In this document: one piece after another, positions 25,947 to 34,857 of the stretch
Position numbering within the stretch: position 1 is the first letter of the stretch
Layout of the letters: every line of letters begins with the position of its first letter
NCBI GenBank assembly: GCA_964512225.1
Contig: CAZEKB010000007.1
Span: 1-64,000, forward strand
Reading direction: 5' to 3'
Source: CAZEKB01 sp964512225
Lineage (GTDB): Bacteria; Myxococcota_A; UBA796; UBA9615
DNA: 64,000 bases
The notes under the pieces: generated by a model
What the model was told of the DNA's origin: nothing
Seen by the model: the letters and a program-made list of their open reading frames with translations, nothing else
Databases searched by the model: none
Made by a program: the position numbers and the translations under genes

Positions 25947-26956
25947 GAGCGCGCGTCGTCGCGTGCGGCCTCGGCGGAGCGCTGCTCGCCCTGCCGGTGC
26001 ACCTGTGGGTCCACAAGGCCGTCCCGGGGCTGGGCGTCGCGGCCGGCGGAGCCGTCGCGGGCGCGCTGCCTCCCCTCCTCCTCGCCCCCGTGTGGCGGGA
26101 CCTCCCGGCCTTCCTGGCCCGGGCGCTGAGCGCCGCGGTCGCCGGGATCGGCGTGGTGCTGCTCGCCGTGGGTTCGATCGCCGTCCGCGGCCCCTGGTAC
26201 GCCGTGATGCGCCGGGACGAGCTGATCGCCGCGACCCTCTCCCTCGCCCTGGTCTCCGTCGCCGTCGCCGCCCTCGTGGAGACCCACCGTCGGCTCGCCG
26301 CGGTGATCCGACGCCGGGAGCAGGAGCTGGCGGCCGAGCGACGAGCCGCCGTCGTCGCGCAGCTTCGGGCGCTCCAGGCCCAGATCCGACCCCACTTCCT
26401 GTTCAACACGTTCAACGCGCTCGCGGAACTCATCCACCTGGACGCCGACGCCGCGGAGGACCTCGTCACGGACCTCGCGCACCTCATGCGCTACTCCCTG
26501 CGGTCCTCTGCCGAGGGCGACGTGGCGCTGCGGGAGGAGGTCGAGGCCATCCGGCGGTACATCCGCATCGAGAAAGCCCGCCTCGGGGATCGGCTGCGGG
26601 TGCACATCGACTTCACCGACGACGTCCTGGACGAGCGCGTGCCGGGGTTGATCCTGCAGCCGCTCGTGGAGAACGCCGTGCTGCACGCGGTCGCGCCGCG
26701 CGAAGAGGGCGGGACCATCCGGGTGAGCGGGCAGCGGACGGCGTCCGGTCTGTTCCTGGTGGTGGACAACGACGGCCCCGGCATCCCGGCCTCGGTCGTG
26801 GAGGGCACAGTCGAAGGGGACGGCCACGGCGGGGGCTTCGCGAACGTGAAGCGGCGGCTGGCGCTCCGGTTCGGCGACCGCGCCCGGCTCCAGGTGACGC
26901 AGACCTCGGAGCCGGGCACCGAGATCAAGCTCGGCCTGCCGAGGAGCGAGTCGTGA
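25943..26956 (+). CDS. LytS/YpdA-type sensor histidine kinase
   Basis: Encodes 337 aa from GTG, overlapping the aldolase stop. Four predicted transmembrane helices lie in the first ~125 residues with very short loops. A coiled stretch (RRREQELAAERRAAVVAQLRALQAQ) leads to the His-kinase box RPHFLFNTFNAL with His151. HATPase motifs: N-box LILQPLVENAVLHAV, G1 VVDNDGPGIP, and G2 GGGFANVKRRL. The lack of an extracellular sensor domain suggests signals within the membrane. The response regulator overlaps the 3' end (GTGA), so the two form a translationally coupled pair that should phosphorylate one another. Confidence 0.93.
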   Translation: MRARVVACGLGGALLALPVHLWVHKAVPGLGVAAGGAVAGALPPLLLAPVWRDLPAFLARALSAAVAGIGVVLLAVGSIAVRGPWYAVMRRDELIAATLSLALVSVAVAALVETHRRLAAVIRRREQELAAERRAAVVAQLRALQAQIRPHFLFNTFNALAELIHLDADAAEDLVTDLAHLMRYSLRSSAEGDVALREEVEAIRRYIRIEKARLGDRLRVHIDFTDDVLDERVPGLILQPLVENAVLHAVAPREEGGTIRVSGQRTASGLFLVVDNDGPGIPASVVEGTVEGDGHGGGFANVKRRLALRFGDRARLQVTQTSEPGTEIKLGLPRSES

Positions 26957-27684
26957 TCCGAGCCCTCCTGGTCGACGACGAGCCCCTGGGCCGAGCGCGG
27001 CTGACGCGGCTGCTCGCCGACCACCCGGACGTGGAGATCGTGGGCGAGGCGGCCAACGGGAAGACCGCCCGCGCGCAGGTCCTCACGCTGCGACCGGACC
27101 TCGTCTTCCTCGACGTGCAGATGCCCACGGAGGACGGGCCGACCGCGCTCCGCCTCCTGCGCGAGACCGTGCCCGAGGGCGCGATGCCCCTCGTCGTCTT
27201 CACCACGGCCCACGCCGAGCACGCTGTCGACGCCTTCGCCCTCGAGGCCCTGGACTACCTCCTCAAGCCGGTGGAGCGCGCGGGGCTGGCCCGGGCCATG
27301 AAGCGCGTGCGCAAGCGCGTCGACGGAGCCCCCGCCGCGCCCGCGGCGCCCGGCCCCGGCGGTCGACTCATGGCCCACCGCGGCACCCGCACGATCCCGC
27401 TGGAGATCGACACGATCGCGGCCGTGGTGGTGGAGGATCGGATCGCCTGGGCGTGGACGCCCGCGGGGCGCTTCCGGCTGGGCGGCACGCTGCGGGAGGT
27501 CGAGGAGCAGCTGCCGGACGACTTCTTCCAGGTGTCCCGCGCGGCGATCGTGCGGCCGTCGTGGATCACGGCGCTCAAGCCGCTCGCGTCGGGCACGTTC
27601 GAGGCCACGCTCCGGGACGTCGAGGGCGAGCTGCACGTCTCGCGCAGGCGGGCGCGAGAACTGAAGCCGCTGCTCACCCGCTGA
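26953..27684 (+). CDS. LytTR-family response regulator
   Basis: Encodes 243 aa. The receiver domain (1-120) has VDDEP, phospho-acceptor Asp54 in FLDVQMP, and LDYLLKPVE. After an Ala/Pro linker, residues ~140-243 form a LytTR DNA-binding domain (FFQVSRAAIVRPSWITALKP, LHVSRRRARELKPLL). It is the partner of the kinase encoded just upstream, and LytTR proteins bind direct repeats in promoters. The target is unknown; the next gene (27828) lies downstream after a hairpin and could be a target. Confidence 0.94.
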   Translation: MIRALLVDDEPLGRARLTRLLADHPDVEIVGEAANGKTARAQVLTLRPDLVFLDVQMPTEDGPTALRLLRETVPEGAMPLVVFTTAHAEHAVDAFALEALDYLLKPVERAGLARAMKRVRKRVDGAPAAPAAPGPGGRLMAHRGTRTIPLEIDTIAAVVVEDRIAWAWTPAGRFRLGGTLREVEEQLPDDFFQVSRAAIVRPSWITALKPLASGTFEATLRDVEGELHVSRRRARELKPLLTR

Positions 27685-27691
27685 GCACCGC

Positions 27692-27715
27692 CGGGACGAC
27701 CGCTGGGGCGTCCCG
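27692..27715 (+). terminator. GC-rich hairpin after the two-component operon
   Basis: CGGGACG and CGTCCCG form 7-bp arms around a 10-nt loop, eight bases after the regulator stop. There is no T-run, so intrinsic termination is uncertain. Direct repeats CGCGACC-N2-TCGG follow at 27714 and 27736. Confidence 0.35.
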
Positions 27716-27827
27716 CGACCGTTCGGGGGATTCCCGCGACCACTCGGACGGACCCCGCGAACAACCGCCCGGGCCGCCCGTAGCTTCCCCTCGCAGCCGG
27801 TCACATCCCCGGCGCTGGAGCTTCGCC

Positions 27828-29072
27828 GTGTCCCTCTTCCGACGCACCCTCGCCGCCACCCTCGCGGCCTCCCTCGTCCTCTCCCCCGTCGCGCTCGCGC
27901 AGGACCTGGACCCCACCCCCGCCGCCGAGGCCGACGCCGACGCAGCCCCCGCCCCGGAGGTCACCCCCGAGGCGACCCCCGCCGTCGAGCCGACCCCCGT
28001 CGCCGTCGAGCGCTCGGGCAGCGACGACGAGGACGTGACCGTGCGAGGCACCTCCGACCGCACCGTGTGGGCGGGCGGCCGCTCCGTCGACCTGTCCGCC
28101 AAGGCCCCCGACGCCATCGCCGCGGGCGAGACCGTGACCCTGCACGGCGAGGTCACCGACAACTTCATCGGCGCGGGTCGGCTGGTCACCATCAAGGGCC
28201 CGGTCGGCGGCGACGCCATCTTGTTCGGGGAGACGCTCACCCTCGACTCGGACGTCGCGGGCGACGTGTACGCCATGGGCGAGACGCTCGTGATCCCCGC
28301 GGACGTCACCGTGGGCGGCAACCTGTACTTCGGGGGCGCGAAGCTGTCCCTCGCGGGCGCGGTGGACGGCGACCTGCTCGGCGGCGGCGCGGACATCGAC
28401 GTGTCCGGGACCGTCGGCGGCGACGTGAAGGTCGACGCGGCCGACCTGCACATCGGCCCCACGGCCTCGATCGGCGGCAACGTGGACTACGAGTCCCCGG
28501 ATAAGGGCGACATCTCCGGCGAGGCCGCGATCGCGGGCGACGTCGACTGGTCCAAGAAGATCGTCGACCACGACGACGAGGCCGGCAACCCGATCGTGAG
28601 CGCGGTCGTGAGCACGGTCTTCTGGCTCCTCGGCGCGCTCCTCGTCGGCGCGGTCCTCCTGGGCCTGTTCCCCCGCGCCGTCACCGAGCCCGCCGCGATC
28701 CTGCGCGAAGACGGGGCGACGTCCCTGGGCGTCGGCTTCGCGGTCCTCCTCGGCGTGCCCGTCCTCGCGGTCTTCCTGGCGCTGTTCATCCTCCCCATCC
28801 CGCTGTCGCTGCTCGCGCTCGCCATCTGGGTCCCGTCGCTCTTCCTCGCCCGCTTCATCGCGGCGCTGGTCGTCGGCGAGCTGCTCATGGAGCGGTTCGG
28901 GAGCGCGGACGCGGGGCGCATGCAGACCCTGCTCGTAGGCGTCGCAGCCGTGCAGCTCGCGGCCGCCGTCCCCTACCTGGGCGGCCTCGCCGTGCTGGCG
29001 GCCACCGTCCTCGGCCTGGGCGCGCTGTTCCTCGCCGCGCGTCGGGCGGGAAGCGCCGCGTCGGCGACCTAG
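27828..29072 (+). CDS. Exported bactofilin/polymer-forming-like repeat protein with C-terminal membrane domain
   Basis: Encodes 414 aa from GTG, with CTGGAG 7 nt upstream. A signal peptide (about 1-25) precedes an Ala/Pro/Glu linker. Residues ~75-240 are short Gly-rich repeats of the type GDVYAMGETLVIPADVTVGGNLYFGG, a right-handed beta-helix like bactofilins and polymer-forming cytoskeletal proteins. The last ~170 residues carry about four transmembrane helices. The combination suggests a membrane-anchored beta-helical scaffold facing the periplasm. Promoter TAGCTT is at 27781-27786. No enzymatic motif is seen. Confidence 0.8.
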   Translation: MSLFRRTLAATLAASLVLSPVALAQDLDPTPAAEADADAAPAPEVTPEATPAVEPTPVAVERSGSDDEDVTVRGTSDRTVWAGGRSVDLSAKAPDAIAAGETVTLHGEVTDNFIGAGRLVTIKGPVGGDAILFGETLTLDSDVAGDVYAMGETLVIPADVTVGGNLYFGGAKLSLAGAVDGDLLGGGADIDVSGTVGGDVKVDAADLHIGPTASIGGNVDYESPDKGDISGEAAIAGDVDWSKKIVDHDDEAGNPIVSAVVSTVFWLLGALLVGAVLLGLFPRAVTEPAAILREDGATSLGVGFAVLLGVPVLAVFLALFILPIPLSLLALAIWVPSLFLARFIAALVVGELLMERFGSADAGRMQTLLVGVAAVQLAAAVPYLGGLAVLAATVLGLGALFLAARRAGSAASAT

Positions 29073-29075
29073 ACT
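29070..29075 (+). promoter_or_regulatory. -10-like element TAGACT for a leaderless start
   Basis: Six nucleotides precede ATG 29082. It overlaps the stop codon TAG of the upstream gene. No Shine-Dalgarno. Confidence 0.45.
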
Positions 29076-29081
29076 GACGTC

Positions 29082-30341
29082 ATGCGTCCCCTGCTCGTCG
29101 TCCCGTTCGCCGCCCTCCTCGTCGCCTGTCCGACCGAGGAGGGGGCCTTCCAACCGGCGAACGACGACGACGCGACCGACGACGACGACGCGACCGACGA
29201 CGACGACGCGACCGACGACGACGACGACGCGCCCTGCCCCGACGGCTCGGTCCCCACCCCGGGCACGGACGTCGACCTCGACGTCGTCGCTTCGGGGCTC
29301 GAGCGGCCCATCTGGATCGGCGCCCCCTTCGACGGCACGGGGCGGCTCTTCGTGGGGGAGCAGACCGGCGCGATCGTCGAGGTGTCGAGCGGCGTCCGGG
29401 TCCCCTACCTGGACGTCGCCGACACGATCACCATCTCCGGGTACGACGAGCGCGGCCTCATGGGCGTCGCGTTCCACCCCGAGTTCGACGCCAACGGCCG
29501 CCTGTTCGTGAACTACGTCACGTCGGGCGGCGGCCCCTCGGGCACGAGCCGGGTCTCCGAGTTCACCGTCGACGGCGACCCCCTGCTCGACGACCCGAGC
29601 CCGCTGTCCGAGCGCATCCTGCTCTCCCAGGAGCAGCCGGCGTTCAACCACAACGGCGGGGACGTCGCATTTTCTCCCGGGGACGGTTTCTTGTACGTGA
29701 GCTTCGGCGACGGGGGCGGCGCGGGCGACGAGTACGGGAACGGCCAGAACCCCGACACCTTCCACAGCAAGATCCTGCGCATCGGCGTCGATACGAGCGG
29801 GCTGCCCTACGGCATCCCCCCGGACAACCCGTTCGTCGGCGACGCGGCGCACCGCCCCGAGACGTGGGCGTGGGGGTTCCGCAACCCCTGGCGGTTCGGC
29901 TTCGACCGGTCCGACGGCACCCTGTGGATCGGGGACGTCGGCCAGTACGACTGGGAGGAGATCGACATCGGGGTGGCGGGCGCGAACTACGGCTGGCCCG
30001 AGACCGAGGGGCTCCACTGCTTCCGCGCGGGGTGCGATCCGAGCCTGTACGAGGCGCCGGTGTACGAGTACGGCCACACCGCGGGCCAGTCGGTGACCGG
30101 CGGACGCGTCTACCGGGGCTGCACATTGCCCGATCTGGACGGCGTGTACCTGTTTTCGGACTACTCCGCCGACTCCCCGCTGTGGTCGCTGACGCGGAGC
30201 GAAGGCGAGGTCTCGGAGGGGCCGGTGTCGATCGCCCGGACGGGGCTCGCGGCCTCCGCGCTCGGCGAAGACGAGCAGGGGGAGGTGTTCGTGGCGGACT
30301 ACGGAGGGGGCCGGATCCTGCGCGTCGTTCCCCGGGATTGA
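29082..30341 (+). CDS. PQQ-dependent sugar dehydrogenase-like lipoprotein (sorbosone/glucose dehydrogenase family)
   Basis: Encodes 419 aa. The signal ends at LLVAC, followed by a linker of four DDDDAT-type repeats (29159-29233). From residue ~60 the sequence is the six-bladed soluble glucose dehydrogenase fold: GLERPIWIGAPFDGTGRLFVGEQ, GLMGVAFHPEFDANGRLFVNY, AFNHNGGDVAFSPGDGFLYVSFGDGG, WAWGFRNPWRFGFD, WIGDVGQYDWEEID and GVYLFSDY. Enzymes of this family oxidise aldoses outside the cytoplasm using PQQ and Ca2+; substrate-range proof is lacking. The acidic linker probably holds it off the membrane. Confidence 0.9.
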   Translation: MRPLLVVPFAALLVACPTEEGAFQPANDDDATDDDDATDDDDATDDDDDAPCPDGSVPTPGTDVDLDVVASGLERPIWIGAPFDGTGRLFVGEQTGAIVEVSSGVRVPYLDVADTITISGYDERGLMGVAFHPEFDANGRLFVNYVTSGGGPSGTSRVSEFTVDGDPLLDDPSPLSERILLSQEQPAFNHNGGDVAFSPGDGFLYVSFGDGGGAGDEYGNGQNPDTFHSKILRIGVDTSGLPYGIPPDNPFVGDAAHRPETWAWGFRNPWRFGFDRSDGTLWIGDVGQYDWEEIDIGVAGANYGWPETEGLHCFRAGCDPSLYEAPVYEYGHTAGQSVTGGRVYRGCTLPDLDGVYLFSDYSADSPLWSLTRSEGEVSEGPVSIARTGLAASALGEDEQGEVFVADYGGGRILRVVPRD

Positions 30342-30442
30342 GCGCGCCCCGGCGGGGGCATCGGGCATGGGGGGGTACTTGTCGCGGCGGTTCGGGCGTG
30401 CTTTGATCGCCGCACTTACTTCCAACACCTGCCGAGGTCTTC

Positions 30443-31237
30443 ATGTTTCGCAACGTCCTGATCAGCGTCTCCGTCTTCACCGCCCTGCTCTTCGGGTTGG
30501 TGCTCATGCCCACCGGCTGTCCCGAGCGGACCGACGACGACGACGACGCGGCGCCCGCCGAGGGCGACGACCCGGGCGAGTGCAGCGACGGCGCGGACAA
30601 CGACGCCGACGGCCTCTTCGACTGCGACGATCCGGACTGCGCGGGCTCCCCGGACTGCCAGGGCGACGACGACGACGCCCAGCCCGACGACGACGACGTC
30701 CAGCCCGACGACGACGACGTCCAGCCCGACGACGACGACGCCAAGGGCGACGACGACGACGCTACGGACGACGACGACTCCGGCGGCGGCGACGACGACG
30801 ACGCGGCGCCCGTGGGCTGCCCCGGCGGCGCCCAGACGGTCACCGAGTCCGAGGGCAACAACGAGCCGCCCAACGCAAACAGCTTCACGGCGACCGGCAG
30901 CGCGCTCTGCATCTCCGGCTCGGCCCTCTGCGGCCCCGTCAGCGCCGAAGAGGACTACGACGACACGGACTTCTTCTCCATCACGCTCCCGAGCCCCGGC
31001 GCGACCGTGGCCATGAACATGAGCTGGACCAACGGCAACGCCGACGGCGACTCCTTCGCCTGGGAAGGCACCACGAGCTCGTTCGACCCGGAGAACCCGC
31101 TGTCCCAGCCCGCCGACGGGGCGGGCACCAGCGAGGGCGGCAGCTTCAGCCCGAGCGGCGCCGACCTCGTGCTCCTCATCGCCTGCAAGGAGCCCGCGGG
31201 GACCACGATCAACTACGAGGTGGTCCTGACCTGGTAG
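30443..31237 (+). CDS. Asp-linker lipoprotein with MopE-like acidic Cys motif
   Basis: Encodes 264 aa. The lipobox is MPTGC (Cys26). Next come DDDDD, then ECSDGADNDADGLFDCDDPDC, a motif found in myxobacterial MopE-like proteins and thought to bind Ca2+. Five further DDDDA/DDDDV blocks (30664-30804) precede a beta-rich C-terminal domain (~125-264, resembling the pre-peptidase C-terminal fold: CGPVSAEEDYDDTDFFSITLPSPGA). The start has GAGG nine bases upstream. It is probably surface-exposed; enzymatic function is unlikely. Confidence 0.78.
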   Translation: MFRNVLISVSVFTALLFGLVLMPTGCPERTDDDDDAAPAEGDDPGECSDGADNDADGLFDCDDPDCAGSPDCQGDDDDAQPDDDDVQPDDDDVQPDDDDAKGDDDDATDDDDSGGGDDDDAAPVGCPGGAQTVTESEGNNEPPNANSFTATGSALCISGSALCGPVSAEEDYDDTDFFSITLPSPGATVAMNMSWTNGNADGDSFAWEGTTSSFDPENPLSQPADGAGTSEGGSFSPSGADLVLLIACKEPAGTTINYEVVLTW

Positions 31238-31305
31238 AGACCCCTGGTATCGAGCGCCCCCCGGGCCCATGGTCCGGGGGGCGCCCGCCCGGAGCTGCCG
31301 AACCC

Positions 31306-31920
31306 ATGACGACGCGTCTGTTCACCTCCCTGCCCCTGCTGGCGCTGGGAGCGCTCCTCCTGCTGCCCGGCTGCCGCCCCCCCGAAGACCTCGGTCGGGA
31401 GGGCGCCCCCAAGCTCGGCGAGCTCAGCGACAGTCGGCGGGGCAGCCCCCCGCCCCGACAGGGGCCCGGCGACGACGGAGCCTCCGGCGACTCGGGCGGC
31501 GACGGCGATGGCGTGCGCCTGTCCTCGCGCGGCCTCGGCAAGGAGGACTACGCCCTCATCGAAGCCGAGATGCGCTGCGTGAAGGGCCAGTTCAAGGACG
31601 ACGCGGACGCGCTCGACAAGGCCCAGGGAGCGATCCTCGCGCGCTACGGCGCGTCCGAGGACTGGGTGGAGCGCGTGCGGGCCCACCTCAACGGCGAGCC
31701 CGACGTGGCCAACCGGCTCGAGGAGATGGTCGAGCGTCGGCTCGGTCAGATCTGCATCGACGGCACGATCTCCCCGGAGCTGCTCGCGGGCGGGGGCGAG
31801 GCTCCCGCCGGGGACACGCCGGAGGGCGAAGGCGGCGAGGCGGGCGATCCGCCCGCGGACGAAGGGGGCGACGCTCCCGACGACAAGGGCCCCACCGAGG
31901 GCGGCGCGAGCCCCGAGTAG
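31306..31920 (+). CDS. Hypothetical lipoprotein, helical core between acidic low-complexity tails
   Basis: Encodes 204 aa. Signal and lipobox LLPGC. A Gly/Pro/Asp-rich segment is followed by one helical domain (~75-150: YALIEAEMRCVKGQFKDDADALDKAQGAILARYG), then an acidic Gly/Pro tail rich in EGGEAGDPPADEGG. GGAG lies ten bases before the ATG. The DegT gene begins one base after the stop, so the two are co-translated. No family recognised. Confidence 0.7.
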   Translation: MTTRLFTSLPLLALGALLLLPGCRPPEDLGREGAPKLGELSDSRRGSPPPRQGPGDDGASGDSGGDGDGVRLSSRGLGKEDYALIEAEMRCVKGQFKDDADALDKAQGAILARYGASEDWVERVRAHLNGEPDVANRLEEMVERRLGQICIDGTISPELLAGGGEAPAGDTPEGEGGEAGDPPADEGGDAPDDKGPTEGGASPE

Positions 31921-31921
31921 C

Positions 31922-33088
31922 GTGGCACCCCAACGGCCGGAGCTGCAGCCGGCGATCATCGATACGAAGCAGACCGGCACCATCGGGGCCATCGCCGGGG
32001 TCCCGTTCGTGGATCTCGTGCGGCTGCACGGGCCCCTGCGGGGCGAGTTCACGGCCGCGTTCGAGCGCGTCCTCGCGTCCGGCCGCTACCACCTGGGACC
32101 GGAGACGCAGGCCTTCGAGGCCGAGTTCGCGGCGCACGAGGGGGCCGAGCTCGGGGTGGCCTGCGGGTCGGGCAGCGACGCCCTCTACCTCGCGCTGCGC
32201 ACGCTGGACATCGGCGACGGCGACGCGGTCGTCACCGTCAGCAACTCGTTCCTGGCCACCGCCGAGAGCATCGGGCGGACGGGCGCGCGGGTGCTGTTCG
32301 CCGAGCCGGATCCGACGAGCCGGTGCCTCGATCCCGAAGACCTCGGCCGCCTCCTGCAGGAGCCCGGCGCGGACCGGATCAAGGCCGTCATCCCCGTCCA
32401 CCTGTACGGGCACCCGGCGGACATCGTCGGCATCCGCCGAGCCCTCGCCGACGCGGGTCGCGAGGACGTGGCCGTCATCGGCGACGCGGCCCAGTGCCAC
32501 GGCATCTCCGGCATCGGCGGTCTCACGGACATCACCTGCTACAGCTTCTATCCCGCCAAGAACCTCGGCGCGCTGGGCGACGGCGGCATCGTCCTGTGCC
32601 GCGAGCCGGCCACCGAGAAGCGAATGCGCAGCCTCCGCAACCACGGCCGGGGGAGCAAGCACGACTCGATCGAGTACGGGGTCAACTCCCGCTTCGACGA
32701 GGTCCAGGCGGCCGTCCTCCGGATCAAGCTGCGGCGGCTCCGGGAGTGGAACGCGCAGCGACGGGAGATCGCGTCGCGCTACCGCCGCGCGCTGTCGGCG
32801 CTGCCGCGGCTCACCCTACCGGCCGACCACCCCGACCACGTCTATCACCTGTTCGTCGTCGAGGCGGACGACCGAGACGCCCTCGTGGCGAAGCTCAAGG
32901 AGCGCGGGATCGGCGTGGGCATGCACTACCCGGTGCCCGTCCACCACATGACGCCCTACCCGTCGGACCGACCGCTCCCGCTCACGGAGCGACAGTGCGC
33001 GCGGAACTTCTCGCTGCCGATGTTCCCCGGAATGCGGAGCGACGAAGTCGACGCGGTGTGCAACGTTGTCGCCGACGTACTCGCCTAG
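31922..33088 (+). CDS. DegT/DnrJ/EryC1/StrS family PLP-dependent aminotransferase
   Basis: Encodes 388 aa from GTG. Motifs: PFVDLVRLHGPLRGEFTAAF, GRYHLGPETQAFEAEFA, GSGSDALYLAL, the IPVHLYGHPADI strand, IGDAAQCHG, and Lys213 in FYPAKNLGALGDGG, which should form the Schiff base. NHGRGSKH and GVNSRFDEVQAAVL are also typical. Such enzymes transaminate keto-sugars bound to nucleotides, using Glu or Gln. Nearby PP-loop, carbamoyltransferase, GT2 and Gfo/Idh genes support a role in making an amino sugar or decorated glycan. The start lies 2 bp after the previous stop. Confidence 0.93.
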   Translation: MAPQRPELQPAIIDTKQTGTIGAIAGVPFVDLVRLHGPLRGEFTAAFERVLASGRYHLGPETQAFEAEFAAHEGAELGVACGSGSDALYLALRTLDIGDGDAVVTVSNSFLATAESIGRTGARVLFAEPDPTSRCLDPEDLGRLLQEPGADRIKAVIPVHLYGHPADIVGIRRALADAGREDVAVIGDAAQCHGISGIGGLTDITCYSFYPAKNLGALGDGGIVLCREPATEKRMRSLRNHGRGSKHDSIEYGVNSRFDEVQAAVLRIKLRRLREWNAQRREIASRYRRALSALPRLTLPADHPDHVYHLFVVEADDRDALVAKLKERGIGVGMHYPVPVHHMTPYPSDRPLPLTERQCARNFSLPMFPGMRSDEVDAVCNVVADVLA

Positions 33089-33112
33089 ATCGACCCCCGC
33101 ACAGGGAAGTAC

Positions 33113-33967
33113 ATGACCACGAAGAAGGCCCACGCCGCAGTCCTGTTCTCGGGCGGGACCGACTCCACCCTCGCCGCGGCGCAGATGCTCGAGGAGTGCG
33201 AGAGAGTCACGCTGCTGACGTTCGACCCCGGCTTCCTGTTCTTCATCGGCCGAACCCGCGTGCACGCCCGCAAGCTCCAGGAGAAGTTCGGGACCGACCG
33301 CGTCGAGCACCAGATCATCGACATCCGGCACTACATCCGGGACATCGCGGGCTCGGACATCCCCGCCGACATCAAGGAGTACGGCTTCAACCTCGCCGCG
33401 CTCGTCTGCCTCAGCTGCCGCCTCTCCATGCACGCCTTCGCCATCACCTGGTGCCTCGAGAACGGCGTCCCGTACCTCGCCGACGGCTCGATCCGCGCGC
33501 AGTCGTCCGTGCCCGAGCAGATGGAGACGGTGATCCGCCGCAACCGTCGCTTCTACAGCCAGGAGTACGGCATCCACCACTTCTCGCCCATCTACGAGGA
33601 GTCGGAGTCGGACCAGCGCCTGTCCGAGCTGGGCATCGCCGACAAGAGCCGGCTCAAGAAGCAGTTCATCCTCTTCGACACCCAGGCCACGTGCGCGTTC
33701 GGCGTCCCCGCGGACGTCTACGGCCGCCTCTTCTACGGCCCGCTCGTGGGCGATCAGCGCGAGAAGGACTCCGAGCAGCTGTGTCGCGAGAAGTACCCGC
33801 TGATGCGCGAGACGATCACGCGGAACATCGAGGCCGCCGGGACGACCGTCCCGGACCTCGTGAGCAAGCTCAAGGAGATCCGCCGCAAAGACGGCGACCT
33901 CGGCCCCGAGCAGGCGGGCACGCCCGCGTTCGACAAGGCCGAAGGAGTCGGAGTCCGCGGGATGTAG
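33113..33967 (+). CDS. PP-loop ATP pyrophosphatase family protein
   Basis: Encodes 284 aa. The ATP-binding P-loop SGGTDS is at 13-18, followed by a HUP-type alpha/beta fold with TFDPGFLFFIG and ADGSIRAQSS. Two Cys in CLSC (about residues 101-104) could bind a metal or carry sulfur. PP-loop enzymes adenylate a carbonyl or carboxylate before adding N or S, as in N-acetyl sugar amidotransferases, ThiI and QueC. Directly downstream of a DegT aminotransferase, an amidation or thiolation of a sugar or small metabolite is plausible but unproven. AGGGA precedes the ATG. Confidence 0.85.
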   Translation: MTTKKAHAAVLFSGGTDSTLAAAQMLEECERVTLLTFDPGFLFFIGRTRVHARKLQEKFGTDRVEHQIIDIRHYIRDIAGSDIPADIKEYGFNLAALVCLSCRLSMHAFAITWCLENGVPYLADGSIRAQSSVPEQMETVIRRNRRFYSQEYGIHHFSPIYEESESDQRLSELGIADKSRLKKQFILFDTQATCAFGVPADVYGRLFYGPLVGDQREKDSEQLCREKYPLMRETITRNIEAAGTTVPDLVSKLKEIRRKDGDLGPEQAGTPAFDKAEGVGVRGM

Positions 33968-34005
33968 GCCCGCCGCGGCGTGGTAGACCCTCGGGCGGAG
34001 GGTCG

Positions 34006-34857
34006 GTGGTTCGAGGGATTCTCGTCGCGGTCGTCGCGCTCGGGCTGCTGGTCCCGGCGGGGCCTGCGTTCGCCCTGGAGTGCGGTCTGTCGCCGCTCCC
34101 GCTGCGCGAGGTGACGGTCCACCCGAACGGGGAGGCCGAGGCCCCCGTGGACAGCCTGATCTGGGTGGTCGTGACGAACCAGTACCGCTTCACGGGCGAG
34201 GCGGACCTGTTCCAGGTGGACCTGATCGGTCCGGTCGAGACCGTGCGGCTCGTCGACCCGGCCGCGACCCCGGTCCTGACCGGGCGCATGTTCGCCTTCA
34301 CGCCGCCGGACCTCCTGCCGGAGACCGACTACACCGTGCGGGTCGCGCCCGTGGAGGCGCCGCGGGAGGAAGCGCCCGAGGAGTGGCCCCACGAGTCCAC
34401 GTTCCGGACCGGCTCGGACCCGGCGGGCCCCCCGCCCGACCTCCCGTTCGAGCAGTCGCGGACGGCCCACTCCGACCCGTACTCGGGGGGGGCGTGCGGC
34501 TCGCCCTACTACGACTGGATCCGGTTCAACGTCGGCGGCGGAGGGTACTTCCACCTGCTGGGAGCGGACGCCGACCACGGCCTCGACGGCCCCGAGGTCG
34601 GCCCGCTCGAGGGGGGCACGATCGACACGTCCACGACCGGCCGGCTGGAGATCAACGGGGACGGGCCGGGGCACCGAGTGGGGGTCGCGTTCGGGGCGAT
34701 GGACCTGGCGGGCGGGTTCTCGGGCTGGTCCGAGACGACGACGGCGACGTACGCGCCTGCCGGGTGCACCTGCACGGACGACGGGCGCGGATCCTGCGTC
34801 CTGCTCGTCGTGCTCGGCCCCGGTCTGCTCGGGGCGGGGCGGCGGCGGCGACCGTGA
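34006..34857 (+). CDS. Secreted Ig-like protein with C-terminal Cys/helix/Arg tail
   Basis: Encodes 283 aa from GTG (GGAGGG upstream). The signal peptide ends around PAFA. Two beta domains follow: a Big/Fn3-like N-terminal one (VDSLIWVVVTN ... LPETDYTVRVAPVE) and a second with paired Cys (GGACGSPYYDWIRFN). The C-terminus, CTCTDDGRGSC, then VLLVVLGPGLLGAGRRRRP, resembles the MYXO-CTERM tag (Cys, short hydrophobic helix, Arg cluster). Its stop overlaps the next start by GTGA. Function unknown. Confidence 0.72.
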   Translation: MVRGILVAVVALGLLVPAGPAFALECGLSPLPLREVTVHPNGEAEAPVDSLIWVVVTNQYRFTGEADLFQVDLIGPVETVRLVDPAATPVLTGRMFAFTPPDLLPETDYTVRVAPVEAPREEAPEEWPHESTFRTGSDPAGPPPDLPFEQSRTAHSDPYSGGACGSPYYDWIRFNVGGGGYFHLLGADADHGLDGPEVGPLEGGTIDTSTTGRLEINGDGPGHRVGVAFGAMDLAGGFSGWSETTTATYAPAGCTCTDDGRGSCVLLVVLGPGLLGAGRRRRP

